From Gammaproteobacteria bacterium (GTDB taxonomy: Bacteria; Pseudomonadota; Gammaproteobacteria; Pseudomonadales; Azotimanducaceae): a DNA stretch of 34,083 bases. The DNA lies in NCBI GenBank assembly GCA_018665025.1, contig JABJED010000048.1, positions 1 to 34,083 of the forward strand. Direction: 5' to 3'. The first letter of the stretch is position 1, and every line of letters begins with the position of its first letter. The translations under genes were made by a program, and so were the position numbers. The notes under the pieces were generated by a model. That model was not told where the DNA came from, did not search any database, and was given only the letters and a program-made list of their open reading frames with translations. Shown here in pieces: positions 1-11,023 of the stretch.

Positions 1-10
1 AGCAGTATTA

Positions 11-2062
11 CTATTGTAGGAGCGAGAAATCAGCAACTTCAAGGAATTGTTGTCGTAATTTCTGGAGAAGTCCCAGACGGTTTTTCCTCACCTTTTCGTC
101 TTCCGCCATGACCATCACCTCATCAAAGAAGTGATCAACTGGCTCCTGAAGTACCGCCAGCTTCTCCAATTTTGCTCCGGCGCCTTTACTCTTGCTGAGA
201 TCCAGTTTGTTCAGCGCACGACCTAGCGCAATCTCAGCCTCATCGGTCGCAACGGAAGCGTCGAAACTACTGGCAAGGTCGCTCGGGCCTGCTTTTTTGA
301 GAAAGTTTGCTACCCGCTTGTTTGCTGCGACGATGCTTTTCGCCGCTGGTCCATTGCGAAAGGACTGCAGCGTTCGAACAACGTCGTCAATCGCTAACAG
401 ATTGACAGAGGTGCTCGCGCTGTTTGTCGCTGCTTCAACCACATCGCCTGGAATTCCCTGTTCCTGATAGTAGCTGGTTAATCTTTCGACGATGTAATTT
501 GAAACATTAACGGTGTCAAAGGCCCTTCCATAAATCCTGGAGGCCTCATTCAGACAGTCATTCAGAGGAATATTTAGCTGGTTTTCTACGCAAATTCGTA
601 TGACACCGAGAGATTGGCGGCGCAGCGCGAACGGATCCCTGGAACCCGTCGGGGGTTGGTTGATGCCAAAGATCCCGGTTAGACTGTCGATCTTGTCCGC
701 TAGCGCAACACAGGAAGCCACATCAGAGGTTGGCAAGATACCCCCACTTTGTGTGGGTCTGTAGTGTTGGGCGATCGCAATGCAAACTTCCTCTGTTTCT
801 TTGTCGTGCCTGGCATAGTAACTACCCATGGTTCCCTGAAGGTCCGGAAACTCGCCGACCATATCACTAACCAGATCCGCTTTGCAGAGCTTGCCCGCCC
901 GCTTTGCAGCGTCGGTGTCTGAACCAAGCTGCTGGGCTATGTAGGCAGCCAGCGCAGCTATTCGGTCGCATTTTTGCGCATAGGTTCCTAGGTCAGCCTG
1001 GAACACAACGTTCTCTAGCCGTGCAGATTTTTGCTCCAGTGAAGTTCGAGTGTCCTGATCGAAGAAAAATGCGGCATCTGCAAGACGAGGCCTTATGACC
1101 CGTTCGTTACCAGCAACGACCTGTGAACTATCCAGACTTTCAATATTGGAAATAGTGATAAACCTGGGAACGAGCTTCCCGTTGTTATCAACCAGGTGGA
1201 AATAACGCTGGTGTTCTTTCATTGCAGAAATCAGCACCTCTGGCGGTACATTCAAAAACGAGCTGTCAAATCCACCGGCGAGTGCCCTTGGCCACTCTAC
1301 AAGAGACGTGACTTCATTAAGTAAATCCTCATCGATTTCCAGATGGGCTTTCTCCCGGGCGGCGAGGTCGACAACTTGCTCCCGGATCAGATTCTTACGC
1401 TCGGTAAAGTCTGCCAGGACATAGTTTGTCCTGCACAACTCTACATAGTCGTTAGCTTTAGTGATCTCAAACTGACCACCGGACATGAATCGATGGCCCG
1501 AACTCGTGTTGCTAGCCTCTTTGCCCAGAAGTTGAATGGGAATGACTGAGCTTCCGTACAGGCAAACGAGCCACTGCACCGGTCGAACGAACTCCAATCT
1601 GCTTTTACCCCATCGCATTCTTCTGTCAACGGGTAGGGCAGTTACGGCCGACCCGAGCAGCTCTTCCAGCAGGGATGGTAAATCAAGACCGCTTTTTATT
1701 GCCCGATAGACGAGATAGTCGCCCTTGTTAGTTGTAATGGTGTCAAGCTGTGATGGGTCAGCCACGTCGCAACCCCTCATGAATCCAGCGAGTGCCTTGG
1801 TCGGTTCCCCATCGTCATCAAACGCAGACTTAACCGCAGGCCCACGCTTCTCTACATTCTGGTCTGGCTGTCGGTCCGCAAGGTCGTGAACCAGGATGCC
1901 GAGTCTTCGTGGGGTGGCGAAGCTTTCAACCTTTCCGTGTGATAACTCGGCCTGGTTAAGTCCTGCCTCGATATTTTGTTGTAGCGCTTCACGCAGATTG
2001 TTCAGGGATTTGGGCGGAAGCTCTTCAGTACCGACTTCAAGTAACAGCGTATTAGTTGGCAC
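11..2062 (-). CDS. glyS: Glycine--tRNA ligase beta subunit
   Basis: 683-aa ORF, N-terminus [20 protein letters not shown] typical of GlyS; start overlaps the 3' end of glyQ. Confidence 0.97.
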   Translation of the reverse strand: MPTNTLLLEVGTEELPPKSLNNLREALQQNIEAGLNQAELSHGKVESFATPRRLGILVHDLADRQPDQNVEKRGPAVKSAFDDDGEPTKALAGFMRGCDVADPSQLDTITTNKGDYLVYRAIKSGLDLPSLLEELLGSAVTALPVDRRMRWGKSRLEFVRPVQWLVCLYGSSVIPIQLLGKEASNTSSGHRFMSGGQFEITKANDYVELCRTNYVLADFTERKNLIREQVVDLAAREKAHLEIDEDLLNEVTSLVEWPRALAGGFDSSFLNVPPEVLISAMKEHQRYFHLVDNNGKLVPRFITISNIESLDSSQVVAGNERVIRPRLADAAFFFDQDTRTSLEQKSARLENVVFQADLGTYAQKCDRIAALAAYIAQQLGSDTDAAKRAGKLCKADLVSDMVGEFPDLQGTMGSYYARHDKETEEVCIAIAQHYRPTQSGGILPTSDVASCVALADKIDSLTGIFGINQPPTGSRDPFALRRQSLGVIRICVENQLNIPLNDCLNEASRIYGRAFDTVNVSNYIVERLTSYYQEQGIPGDVVEAATNSASTSVNLLAIDDVVRTLQSFRNGPAAKSIVAANKRVANFLKKAGPSDLASSFDASVATDEAEIALGRALNKLDLSKSKGAGAKLEKLAVLQEPVDHFFDEVMVMAEDEKVRKNRLGLLQKLRQQFLEVADFSLLQ

Positions 2063-2975
2063 GCTTGAGCTCCTTCTCTACAAATGCTCGGGTATCATCG
2101 TCAGCAAGTGGGAAGCCGAGTACCTGTCTTGAGTCAAAGTACTTTTGCGCGACCCCGCGGGACAGGGCTCTTACTCTCAAAATAAACCTTTGACGCTCGG
2201 TGACCGAAATGGCGTGACGCGAATCCAGAAGGTTGAAGGCATGGGAAGCTTTCATGACGAATTCGTAGGCCGGTAGCGGTAAGTTGGCTTCCAGTAGGCG
2301 AGTGGTTTCTTTCTCGCAAAAATCGAACTGAGCGAACAGGGCATCGACATCTGCCAGGTCAAAATTGAAACGGGACATCTCGACCTCATACTGGTGATAG
2401 ACGTCTGCGTAGGTGATCTTCTTATCGCCATTCTCGGTCCAGACAAGGTCCTTAAAGTCCTCTACGCCCTGAATGTAGAGCGCCAGTCGCTCCAGCCCGT
2501 AAGTGATTTCACCCATCACTGGATAGCACTCAAGCCCTCCGACCTGCTGGAAGTAGGTAAACTGAGTGATCTCCATACCATCCATCCAGACTTCCCAACC
2601 GAGGCCCCAGGCCCCCAGCGTTGGTGATTCCCAATTGTCTTCAACAAACCTTATGTCATGGGTTTTGGTATCAATTCCCAGATGTTCCAATGACGCTAGG
2701 TATAGCTCCTGAAAGTTAGGTGGTGAGGGCTTCATGACGACCTGATACTGGTAGTAGTACTGGTACCTGTTGGGGTTTTCTCCGTATCGGCCGTCTGTTG
2801 GTCGACGGCAGGGTTGAACATAAGCTGCCTGCCAGTTTTCAGGCCCAATGGCCCTCAAAAACGTGGCTGGGTGGAAGGTACCGGCGCCAACTTCCATGTC
2901 GTAGGGTTGCATTAGCACACAGCCCTGCTCGGACCAGAAAGTTTGCAGGGAAAGGATAAGGTTCTGGAAGTTCAT
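2052..2975 (-). CDS. glyQ: Glycine--tRNA ligase alpha subunit
   Basis: [46 protein letters not shown] is GlyQ; start placed at internal Met (ORF extends to 3023). Confidence 0.97.
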   Translation of the reverse strand: MNFQNLILSLQTFWSEQGCVLMQPYDMEVGAGTFHPATFLRAIGPENWQAAYVQPCRRPTDGRYGENPNRYQYYYQYQVVMKPSPPNFQELYLASLEHLGIDTKTHDIRFVEDNWESPTLGAWGLGWEVWMDGMEITQFTYFQQVGGLECYPVMGEITYGLERLALYIQGVEDFKDLVWTENGDKKITYADVYHQYEVEMSRFNFDLADVDALFAQFDFCEKETTRLLEANLPLPAYEFVMKASHAFNLLDSRHAISVTERQRFILRVRALSRGVAQKYFDSRQVLGFPLADDDTRAFVEKELKRAN

Positions 2976-3074
2976 TGGCGTTCTCTTTGTAACATTGGCG
3001 TTGTACGGAGCTGCTCCGAGCAAAAAAGGCCGTAAGTATACCTCGGTGCTCAGAAATCAGATAACCTCCTGATC

Positions 3075-3659
3075 ATGGCGAATGAAATCGAAAGATGTGG
3101 CTGGTGTGTCGGCAATGAGTTGTACGAAAGCTACCACGACGCCGAATGGGGCTTGCCAACTTATGATGACCAGCTGCTATTTGAGTTCCTTCTGCTTGAA
3201 GGAGCTCAGGCAGGGCTATCGTGGATAACAATTCTCAGGAAGCGCGAGGGTTATCGTAAAGCTTTTGATGGCTTTGACGCGGGGAAAATGGCGCGATATC
3301 GACCCGCTCGAATCAATAAGTTACTCCAGAATCCTGAAATTGTACGCAATAGGCTCAAAGTAGAAAGCGCGGTGTCGAACGCCAGGTTATTTCTGGACAT
3401 CCAGGAACGAACAGGCAGTTTCTCGGACTATGTCTGGCAGTTCGTGGATCACCAACCCAGGCAAAACCGTTTCCGATCTATGAAACAGGTCCCGGCAACG
3501 ACGCCTGCGTCTGACAGTATGTCCAAGACGATGAAAAAAGACGGGTTTAAGTTCGTGGGCTCTACGATTTGTTATGCCTATATGCAGGCGACAGGGATGG
3601 TCAATGATCACCTTGTGAGCTGTTTCAGGCATGAGGAATGCTGCCGGTTGTCAAATTGA
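3075..3659 (+). CDS. tag: DNA-3-methyladenine glycosylase I
   Basis: CGWCVGNELYESYHDAEWG...MKKDGFKFVGSTICYAYMQATGMVNDH, Tag family; divergent from glyQ as in Pseudomonas. Confidence 0.93.
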   Translation: MANEIERCGWCVGNELYESYHDAEWGLPTYDDQLLFEFLLLEGAQAGLSWITILRKREGYRKAFDGFDAGKMARYRPARINKLLQNPEIVRNRLKVESAVSNARLFLDIQERTGSFSDYVWQFVDHQPRQNRFRSMKQVPATTPASDSMSKTMKKDGFKFVGSTICYAYMQATGMVNDHLVSCFRHEECCRLSN

Positions 3660-4558
3660 TGGCGTCCCTGGTACAAATTCTCCTTTATCTTTTGAGCCTG
3701 TTGCCACGAAAATTCTCCCAGCGCATGGGTGCCGTTGCTGGAATGCTGAACGGTAAGTTGGGTTCCCGCTCAGCCCGGGTTACCAGGGCAAACATTGATC
3801 TCTGTTTAACGGGTTTGGCGGACAATTTAGCAGACAGCGATAAGTTCTCGACCCAGAGTCTCATTGAAACTGGCAAGACACTGATGGAAACACCAGCGGT
3901 CTGGCTGGGCGATATTGAACGAATCGATGGGTGGATACAGGTTGTGCACAATGAGGCCATGCTGCAAGAACATCTCAATGACTCTGCTGGACTTCTTGTA
4001 CTGTTGCCGCACATGGGTAACTGGGAACTGTTCAACGTTTTCTACCGTCGATACGGCCAGATGACGGCGCTATATCAACCACCCAGGCAGGACTACATGC
4101 AAAAATTGATGCAGAAGGTGCGTCTACGGCATGGTAATCACATGGTGCCAACCACACGGTCCGGTCTCAAGCAGTTGTACAAAACGCTGCGTGAGGGCGG
4201 AACCGCAGTGATCCTGCCTGATCAGGTACCCACTACAGGCCAATTCGTACCGTTCTTTGGTCACCCGGCGTTAACCGATGTGCTGGCCAGCAGGCTTCTC
4301 AAGAAGACGGGCGCAAAAGCACTGGGGATTACGATGGTACGAAATGAGCAAGGACTGTTTGAAGCCCATGTTCTTGCGCCTGATTCATCTATCTATGAAC
4401 CCGATGAACTAACTTCTATCGGGGCGGTAAACGACCTGATGCAGACCTGTGCCGAAATTGCTCCAAAGCAATACCAGTGGGAATACAAACGGTTCAGGGA
4501 GAGACCCGCTGGATCAGAGAAAATTTACCGATTCAATAAACCATCGGGTGTTCATTAA
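3638..4558 (+). CDS. Lipid A biosynthesis lauroyl acyltransferase family (LpxL/HtrB-like)
   Basis: HMGNWE (HX4E) acyltransferase motif and C-terminal YQWEYKRFRERP; alternative start at 3659 overlapping the tag stop (TGATG). Confidence 0.88.
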   Translation: MLPVVKLMASLVQILLYLLSLLPRKFSQRMGAVAGMLNGKLGSRSARVTRANIDLCLTGLADNLADSDKFSTQSLIETGKTLMETPAVWLGDIERIDGWIQVVHNEAMLQEHLNDSAGLLVLLPHMGNWELFNVFYRRYGQMTALYQPPRQDYMQKLMQKVRLRHGNHMVPTTRSGLKQLYKTLREGGTAVILPDQVPTTGQFVPFFGHPALTDVLASRLLKKTGAKALGITMVRNEQGLFEAHVLAPDSSIYEPDELTSIGAVNDLMQTCAEIAPKQYQWEYKRFRERPAGSEKIYRFNKPSGVH

Positions 4559-4567
4559 TTGCCGTCA

Positions 4568-5146
4568 CTAACCAATGGGTTTACGAGCGATGATGAAGGC
4601 TCGACCTGCTAGCGGGTCGTCCCTGTTTACATTATGGCTCTCATCTTTAAAGGCGAGTATCTCGCAGTCTGGAACGAATGACTGGAGCTCATTTGGTTGC
4701 AGCAGGAATTCGGGATTACTAGGCCCCTTATTGATCTGTTTTTCTGCCGTGAAAGTCTGGTAGCAAATAAGCCCCCCTGGACGGGTTGCATCCAGGATTG
4801 CCGGTGGCAGGGACCTGTCCAGATAATGACTGGTAAGCACAAGATCGTAACTTTCGGCCGGTAGTACTGCAGCAGTGATATTGACGACTCGTGTTTGAAT
4901 GTTCAGCCCCAGTGAGCCCGCTTGTCCTGCCAGATCGTTGACTGCAACTTTCGATATATCCCAGGCATGGACTTCTAGCCCCCTTGTCGCAAGGAACAGG
5001 CTGTTCGTTCCAAGACCACATGCCAGGTCAAGCGCTATCCCTTTGGTGGGAAGAATATTGTCGTTGTCTGTGAGTACAGCGGCAGGCAGACCAGGAAGCC
5101 GGTTTTTTGAATAGATTCGATTCCACTTGTCTCGTACTTTGTTCAT
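4568..5146 (-). CDS. Class I SAM-dependent methyltransferase (TehB/UbiG-like)
   Basis: ALDLACGLGTNSLFLATRGLEVHAWDISKVAV SAM-binding motif. Confidence 0.8.
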   Translation of the reverse strand: MNKVRDKWNRIYSKNRLPGLPAAVLTDNDNILPTKGIALDLACGLGTNSLFLATRGLEVHAWDISKVAVNDLAGQAGSLGLNIQTRVVNITAAVLPAESYDLVLTSHYLDRSLPPAILDATRPGGLICYQTFTAEKQINKGPSNPEFLLQPNELQSFVPDCEILAFKDESHNVNRDDPLAGRAFIIARKPIG

Positions 5147-5216
5147 TGGAACCCTGGTTTGACGGACATTATACTGCGCTCACGGAACGGGATCTCTGGA
5201 ACTGCCTTCTGTGGAG

Positions 5217-5321
5217 CCTTTCTTTCCAGCGCTATTTTCTCCAGAACTACTTTTTCCAGAACTACTTTCTCCAGAACTACTTTCTCCAGCGCTATTTTCT
5301 CCAGCGCTATTTTCTCCAGAA
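5217..5321 (-). repeat. 15-bp tandem repeat (minisatellite), 6 units plus 1 degenerate, derived from the trkH 3' end
   Basis: On the minus strand: TTCTGGAGAAAATAG, CGCTGGAGAAAATAG, CGCTGGAGAAAGTAG, TTCTGGAGAAAGTAG, TTCTGGAAAAAGTAG, TTCTGGAGAAAATAG, CGCTGGAAAGAAAGG; the first unit is the last five codons of trkH (FWRK*). Confidence 0.97.
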
Positions 5322-6755
5322 CATGGGCGAAAAAAGTACCAGCAGTGTGAAAATTTCGAGGCGCCCGAGGGCCATCGTGAAGCAGAGCAGGATCTTGGCG
5401 GCATCGGATATATCGGCGTAATGTAGGGCCACTGTCCCTAGCCCAGGGCCAAGGTTATTAATAGTCGCACCAACGGCTGAAAAAGCCGTGACAAAATCCA
5501 GACCGGTCATGATCAGTGCAAGTTGCATGAATAGAAATACGATTACGTAAATCGAAAAAAATCCCCAGACCGCTTCTATGACCTGGCCTGAAACCTGTCG
5601 ATGGTTAACCTTTACCGGGAAAACCGCATTGGGGTGAATCAGCCGATGTACCTCTCGTAGCCCCTGTTTGCAGATCAACATGACCCGAATGACCTTCATA
5701 CCTCCACCGGTAGATCCGGCACAAGCACCCGTGAAAGCGCCGAAAAAAATCAGATAAGGCAGCATGTTCGGCCATGCTGCGAAATCTGTTGTCGAAAATC
5801 CGGTGGTCGTAAATATTGATACAACCTCAAACAATCCGAATCGAATAGCCTGACCGAAGGTATGGGTCTGCTCGTACCAAAGTACCCCGGTAACGGCCAC
5901 GACGGCTATGAACAGTATAGAAAGATAAAACTTCACCTCATCGTCTCGAAAGTAATGCCGGATCGATCTTTCTTTGAATGAAAAAAAGTGCAAGCTAAAA
6001 TTCATCCCCGCCAGGACCATAAAAAAGATGGCGATGGCTTCGATAACCCACGAATCGAAATAGCCAATCGAGGCATCGTGAGTAGAAAACCCCCCAATAG
6101 CGATAGTTGAGAAGCTGTGGCAGATGGCGTCAAAGCCGCTCATTCCAGCGCCCCAGTAAGCGATTGCGCAGACAACAGTAAGCCCAAGATAGATAGACCA
6201 GAGCGCAACTGCGGTCTCTTTAATCCGTGGGGTCAGCTTGGAATCTTTAACCGGCCCTGGCGTCTCTGCCCGGTAAAGTTGCATCCCACCGATCCCAAGC
6301 ATGGGTAAAATCGCAACGGCGAGAACAATGATTCCCATTCCGCCAAGCCACTGAAGTTGCTGTCTGTAATAAAGGATCGATTTCGGCAGTTCATCCAGTC
6401 CTACGATAACAGTAGCGCCTGTCGTTGTGAGCCCCGAGAAAGATTCGAATAGCGCGTCAGGAATAGAGAGCCCGAGCCCATGTTCGTCGATAAATGGTAG
6501 TGCACCAAAAGCGCCCAGGGCAATGTAAAATAGCACCGTCACCAGGAACCCGTCCTTGATGCGCATGTCTGCCTGGTTCCTGACAAACATCAGCCATAGA
6601 AAAAACCCAGCGACGAAGGTAATGACAAATGCCTTGGTGAAGATACCTGTCACGCCATCCTGGTAAATGAGTGAGACGAAAACAGGGGGTAGCATCGTCA
6701 GGCTGAACATCATCAGCAGGATGCCTACAATTCTTATTGCGATCTGTATGTGCAT
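5307..6755 (-). CDS. trkH: Trk system potassium uptake protein TrkH
   Basis: 482-aa polytopic protein, GLTTTGATV and TGACAGSTGGGMKVIR selectivity-type motifs, ends GRLEIFTLLVLFSPMFWRK. Confidence 0.95.
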   Translation of the reverse strand: MHIQIAIRIVGILLMMFSLTMLPPVFVSLIYQDGVTGIFTKAFVITFVAGFFLWLMFVRNQADMRIKDGFLVTVLFYIALGAFGALPFIDEHGLGLSIPDALFESFSGLTTTGATVIVGLDELPKSILYYRQQLQWLGGMGIIVLAVAILPMLGIGGMQLYRAETPGPVKDSKLTPRIKETAVALWSIYLGLTVVCAIAYWGAGMSGFDAICHSFSTIAIGGFSTHDASIGYFDSWVIEAIAIFFMVLAGMNFSLHFFSFKERSIRHYFRDDEVKFYLSILFIAVVAVTGVLWYEQTHTFGQAIRFGLFEVVSIFTTTGFSTTDFAAWPNMLPYLIFFGAFTGACAGSTGGGMKVIRVMLICKQGLREVHRLIHPNAVFPVKVNHRQVSGQVIEAVWGFFSIYVIVFLFMQLALIMTGLDFVTAFSAVGATINNLGPGLGTVALHYADISDAAKILLCFTMALGRLEIFTLLVLFSPMFWRK

Positions 6756-6762
6756 ACTTTAC

Positions 6763-8136
6763 TTAGAAGAAACTGAGTGGAGCCTGGAAAAGCTTCTCCA
6801 CGTCTTTAATGCGTCCTTTGTCGACCAGGAAAAGCACAACATGGTCACCGGACTCTACAACAATGTCGTCGTGAGCTATAACGACCTCATCCCCCCTTAC
6901 TATAGCGCCGATGTTGGTCCCAGGAGGCAGGTCGATATCCTCGATTTTTCGGCCGATTAGTTTTGAACTGGATTCATCGCCGTGGGCAATGGCCTCGATG
7001 GCCTCCGCAGCACCCCGCCTTAGCGAATGGACTCTTGCGATGTCACCTCGCCTGATGTGAGTAAGAATAGACCCAAGGGTTGCCTGCTGGGGGCTAATAA
7101 CGGTATCGATGGTTCCCCCTTCAATAAGGTCAACATACGCGGGGTTGTTGATCAGCGTAATGACCTTCCTGGCCCCCAGGCTCTTGGCCAGCATAGATGA
7201 CATGATGTTGGCTTCGTCGTCATTAGTAACCGCACAAAAAACATCTGTTTCTTCGATGTTCTCTTCCAATAGTAAATCCCGATCAGAAGCGTCGCCCGAC
7301 AAAACTATTGTTCGATCCAGTGTTTCTGACAGTTCGTAGCAACGTTGCCTACTATGCTCAATAATCCGGACACCATATCTACCCTCAATTGTACGGGCCA
7401 GATGCTCCCCGATATGTCCGCCTCCAGCGATTACAACTCGTTTATTGGGCTTCTCGACACGACGCATTTCGGACATCACGTTCTTGATGTCCTTGCTCGC
7501 TGCGATAAAGAAGACTTCATCATCTGCTTCGATGACAGTATTTCCCTTTGGAATGATCGCCCTGTTCTTGCGAAAGATTGCCGCGACCCGTGTATCTACC
7601 GTGGGGATGTGTTGACGAAGATAACGCAGTTCCTGGTCGACAAGGGGTCCGCCGTAATAAGCTTTGATGCCTACCAATTGTGCCTGGCCTTCTGCGAAAT
7701 CCATGACCTGCAACGCACCGGGATTATCGATGAGCCGTCTGATGTCGTGAGTTACAATCGCCTCGGGGTTGACAATAACGTCGACTGGCATGGCATCGTT
7801 GCGGAAAATTCCATCATCTCTTATATAGGCGGAGGAACGAATTCGGGCAATTTTTGTTGGCGTGTTGAAGACGGTGTAGGCAACCTGGCAAGCTACCATG
7901 TTGATCTCATCACTGTTTGTCACAGCGATAAGCATGTCGGCATCTTCGGCGCCGGCCTGACGCAGGATATCTGGATGAGAAGCCATGCCCCGAACGGTTC
8001 GAATATCGAACCTGTCCTGAAGCTCTCTCAGTCGATCGCTATTAGTGTCGACGACAGTGATGTCGCTCGCTTCCTGGGTCAGGTTCTGGGCAAGATTGCT
8101 GCCAACTTCACCAGCTCCGAGAATGATGATCTTCAT
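6763..8136 (-). CDS. trkA: Trk system potassium uptake regulatory protein TrkA
   Basis: [19 protein letters not shown]; two RCK_N/RCK_C repeats. Confidence 0.97.
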   Translation of the reverse strand: MKIIILGAGEVGSNLAQNLTQEASDITVVDTNSDRLRELQDRFDIRTVRGMASHPDILRQAGAEDADMLIAVTNSDEINMVACQVAYTVFNTPTKIARIRSSAYIRDDGIFRNDAMPVDVIVNPEAIVTHDIRRLIDNPGALQVMDFAEGQAQLVGIKAYYGGPLVDQELRYLRQHIPTVDTRVAAIFRKNRAIIPKGNTVIEADDEVFFIAASKDIKNVMSEMRRVEKPNKRVVIAGGGHIGEHLARTIEGRYGVRIIEHSRQRCYELSETLDRTIVLSGDASDRDLLLEENIEETDVFCAVTNDDEANIMSSMLAKSLGARKVITLINNPAYVDLIEGGTIDTVISPQQATLGSILTHIRRGDIARVHSLRRGAAEAIEAIAHGDESSSKLIGRKIEDIDLPPGTNIGAIVRGDEVVIAHDDIVVESGDHVVLFLVDKGRIKDVEKLFQAPLSFF

Positions 8137-9413
8137 ATAGCCACCTTACGAATACCGGCGTAATAGAAACCGTCATGTTCCTGGGCTGTTGGCAGGAATT
8201 GCAGGCCGTATTCCGTTGCAATCAGCGTAGCACCTTCACTACATCCCGGATGACTAAGTGGTATGAGCTGTTTACTGGCGTCTCCTTCAATAAAATCAGC
8301 GATGACGCTGTCGTTCTCCTGGCGAAGAATAGAACAGGTTGAATAGAGCATTTCACCGCCGATTGTGAGCAAGTCGAAAGCCTTGTCTAAAAGTCCTCGC
8401 TGAATAGATGAAAGCTTATCAACATCCGATTTCGTGCGCAGCAACTTAATGTCAGGATGTCTCCGGATGATGCCGGTTGCAGAACAGGGAGCATCCACCA
8501 GTATACGATCAAATTCGGTTTCGGCTACATATTGCTCGAACGATTGTGTCACCACATCAGCCTGTAGGGAAAGACGCTCAAGGTTTTCGGTTATAAGGTG
8601 AATCCTTTTTCTATCCCGGTCAATTGAAGTGAGCTTTATGCCGGGTTCGCTTTCCAGCAGATGGCAAGTCTTGCCGCCGGGCGCGGCGCAAGCGTCAATG
8701 ACCGATAGGCCTGGTTCAAGGTTCATTAATCCGGGTACTAGTTGTGGCGCTTCGTCCTGGACTGACACTTCGCCATCCCTGAAGCCAGGTAACGCCTCGA
8801 CGGGCATGGCCTTGCCAAGTATCACCGCTGATCGCGCGAAGGCGCCAGCTCGCGCCTCAATACTCTCGTCAGCCAGCTTGGCAAGGTATTGTTCTCTGGT
8901 GATTTTCGACGTGTTAACCCTTAGCGTCATTGGTGGCTGGTTGTTGTTGTGTTCGAAAATTTCCGGGTGGTCGGGCCAGTCAGCCCTAATGAGTTCGATT
9001 AACCATTGCGGATGGTTCAATCGTGCCTCATCTGACTGCATCACCTGTTGCTTCAGGCTGTCAGCTTCACGGCCGTAACGCCTTAGTACAGCGTTGACTA
9101 GACCTTTGGCCCAGGGCTTACCGAGTTTGATTACCGATTCGACAGCGTGGTTAACAGAGGCGTGTTGAGGACGATGAAGATGGTCAATGCTGTATAGGCC
9201 AGCCATGAGAATCAGCCAAAGGTCCAGATGTTTTTCGGGTAGCGGTTTGTCCAGTAGTGCTTCTGTCACACGATCGTAATAGAACCAGTTTCGAGTTACG
9301 CCATAACAAATTTGTTGGGCGATGGGGCTTGTGTTTTCCAGGCAGTCTCCCAAATGACGGTCTTCTTCCAACATTCGGGACAGGGAGTTTGCGACTTCGA
9401 CGTATTCACTCAT
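8133..9413 (-). CDS. rsmB: 16S rRNA (cytosine(967)-C(5))-methyltransferase
   Basis: NusB-like N-terminus plus [38 protein letters not shown]; overlaps trkA and fmt by 4 nt. Confidence 0.96.
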   Translation of the reverse strand: MSEYVEVANSLSRMLEEDRHLGDCLENTSPIAQQICYGVTRNWFYYDRVTEALLDKPLPEKHLDLWLILMAGLYSIDHLHRPQHASVNHAVESVIKLGKPWAKGLVNAVLRRYGREADSLKQQVMQSDEARLNHPQWLIELIRADWPDHPEIFEHNNNQPPMTLRVNTSKITREQYLAKLADESIEARAGAFARSAVILGKAMPVEALPGFRDGEVSVQDEAPQLVPGLMNLEPGLSVIDACAAPGGKTCHLLESEPGIKLTSIDRDRKRIHLITENLERLSLQADVVTQSFEQYVAETEFDRILVDAPCSATGIIRRHPDIKLLRTKSDVDKLSSIQRGLLDKAFDLLTIGGEMLYSTCSILRQENDSVIADFIEGDASKQLIPLSHPGCSEGATLIATEYGLQFLPTAQEHDGFYYAGIRKVAI

Positions 9414-10348
9414 CCGACTTTTTCTTCGAATGTTGAGCCAATCTTAAATGTATCGGTCCAACCATTTAGCATATCTGCGCCAGACAAGACCGCTCCTTTT
9501 CCTATTGGAAGCTGGATTTTCTCGATGAGGTAGGCCTGATTACTACATCCCACCATCAAACCTTTTGAGGATAACTCAAGAATAGCACCTGGCTTGCAAA
9601 GACTGGATTTGACCATCCGACCTGAATGGATCTTGACCCGGGTTTTATTAAGAAAGGTAAAGGCGATAGGGTCGGGGTTGAAAGCGCGAACTACTCGATC
9701 GACCTGCTGAGCATCCTGCTGCCAATCAATCATTGCTTCTGGTTTCTGTATTTTGTGAGCGTAGGTCGCAGCATGGTTGTCCTGTGGATCTTTCTTGGTC
9801 GTTCCCCTGTCTACAAAATCGAGGGTTTCCAGTAGAAGTGGTTGCCCAACGTTCGCAAATTTTTTGAGCAGGTCCGCTGTAGTATCAAGGGGCGAAATGG
9901 GTACGACAGACTTTGCGAGCATGTCCCCTGTATCCAGACCTGCATTCATCTGTATCAGGGTGACGCCAGATTCCTTGTCACCGGCGAGGATGGCGCGCTG
10001 AATCGGCGCTGCACCCCGCCATCTTGGTAAGATAGAGGCATGGATATTGATACAACCAAGCTTTGGATGTGCCAGTACGTCGGGTCTCAGGATCTGACCG
10101 AAGGCCACGACGAGCATCAGATCACATTCAAAGTGTTGAATGTCAGTGAGCGCTAATTTTGTAGGCTGTATCACCGTAAGCTTGGCTCGCTCTGCAAGCT
10201 GTTTAACAGGGCTTGCACGCAATCTTTTTCCGCGTTTACCCGGCCTATCCGGCTGCGTAATAACGGCAACAACTTTGTGCTCGCTCTGGACTAAAGACTC
10301 AAGGAAACCCGCGGCGAACTCGGGAGTGCCGGCAAATAGTATTTTCAA
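9410..10348 (-). CDS. fmt: Methionyl-tRNA formyltransferase
   Basis: MKILFAGTPEFAAGFLESL...INIHASILPRWRGAAPIQRAI. Confidence 0.97.
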   Translation of the reverse strand: MKILFAGTPEFAAGFLESLVQSEHKVVAVITQPDRPGKRGKRLRASPVKQLAERAKLTVIQPTKLALTDIQHFECDLMLVVAFGQILRPDVLAHPKLGCINIHASILPRWRGAAPIQRAILAGDKESGVTLIQMNAGLDTGDMLAKSVVPISPLDTTADLLKKFANVGQPLLLETLDFVDRGTTKKDPQDNHAATYAHKIQKPEAMIDWQQDAQQVDRVVRAFNPDPIAFTFLNKTRVKIHSGRMVKSSLCKPGAILELSSKGLMVGCSNQAYLIEKIQLPIGKGAVLSGADMLNGWTDTFKIGSTFEEKVG

Positions 10349-10376
10349 GTTAGCTCAAGCCTGTTCTCAATTTCGG

Positions 10377-10880
10377 TTAAGCTCGCTGTTTCTGGAGCTT
10401 TTGAAGCTTTTTACGAATGAGCTGTCGCTTGGTGCTGGACAGGTAGTCGACGAAGAGTTTTCCCTCCAGATGATCTATTTCGTGCTGTATGCAGACGGCG
10501 AGTAAATCAATTGCCTCCATAGTGAATGGCTCACCATCCCGGCCTATGGCTTCGAGCTGAATGTGCTGGAATCGATCCACTGGTTCATAAAACCCAGGGA
10601 CTGACAAACACCCTTCATTGGTTTCAATTTCACCTTCCCCCGAAATAATAGTGGGGTTGATCAGGATAAGCGGTTGGTCGTTGGTTTCCGATACATCGAT
10701 CACGATCAGTCGCTGGTGGAAGTTCACCTGTGTCGCCGCCAGGCCAATACCGGGCGCTTCATACATGGCTTCGAGCATCTGGTCGGCCAGAGCTACTATC
10801 CTTCCGGTCACTTCTTTCACAGGCTTTGCTACAGTGCGTAGTCGTGGGTCGGGGAATTTTAGAATTTCTAAGGGCACCAT
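10377..10880 (-). CDS. def: Peptide deformylase
   Basis: [26 protein letters not shown] motifs. Confidence 0.97.
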   Translation of the reverse strand: MVPLEILKFPDPRLRTVAKPVKEVTGRIVALADQMLEAMYEAPGIGLAATQVNFHQRLIVIDVSETNDQPLILINPTIISGEGEIETNEGCLSVPGFYEPVDRFQHIQLEAIGRDGEPFTMEAIDLLAVCIQHEIDHLEGKLFVDYLSSTKRQLIRKKLQKLQKQRA

Positions 10881-11023
10881 ATGGTTTTGCTATATACCTC
10901 TAGTAAAAGAGCAACTTGTGCTGCTAAGATTATGATCACCTTGATAATTCAGGGGAAATTCACCCCGATGCCTGGGGTGTTACACGTCGGATATTGTACT
11001 CTTTTTACTGGTTGGATTCGCCT

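Noticed and set aside
5226-5321. CRISPR-like array
   Set aside because: Units are contiguous 15-bp repeats with no spacers; a minisatellite
5107-5421. Apparent repeat protein (YFLQN/YFLQR repeats, also SRTTF and GENSA repeats in other frames) possibly a pentapeptide-repeat protein
   Set aside because: 15-bp DNA repeats give pentapeptides in every frame without a stop; none matches the A(D/N)LXX pentapeptide-repeat consensus and the frames run into trkH and the methyltransferase on the opposite strand
7345-8163. 272-aa plus-strand ORF
   Set aside because: Fully antisense to trkA (and the end of rsmB), with no recognisable domain; shadow ORF of a high-confidence coding frame
8629-9078. 149-aa plus-strand ORF
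   Set aside because: Antisense to rsmB catalytic motifs; shadow ORF
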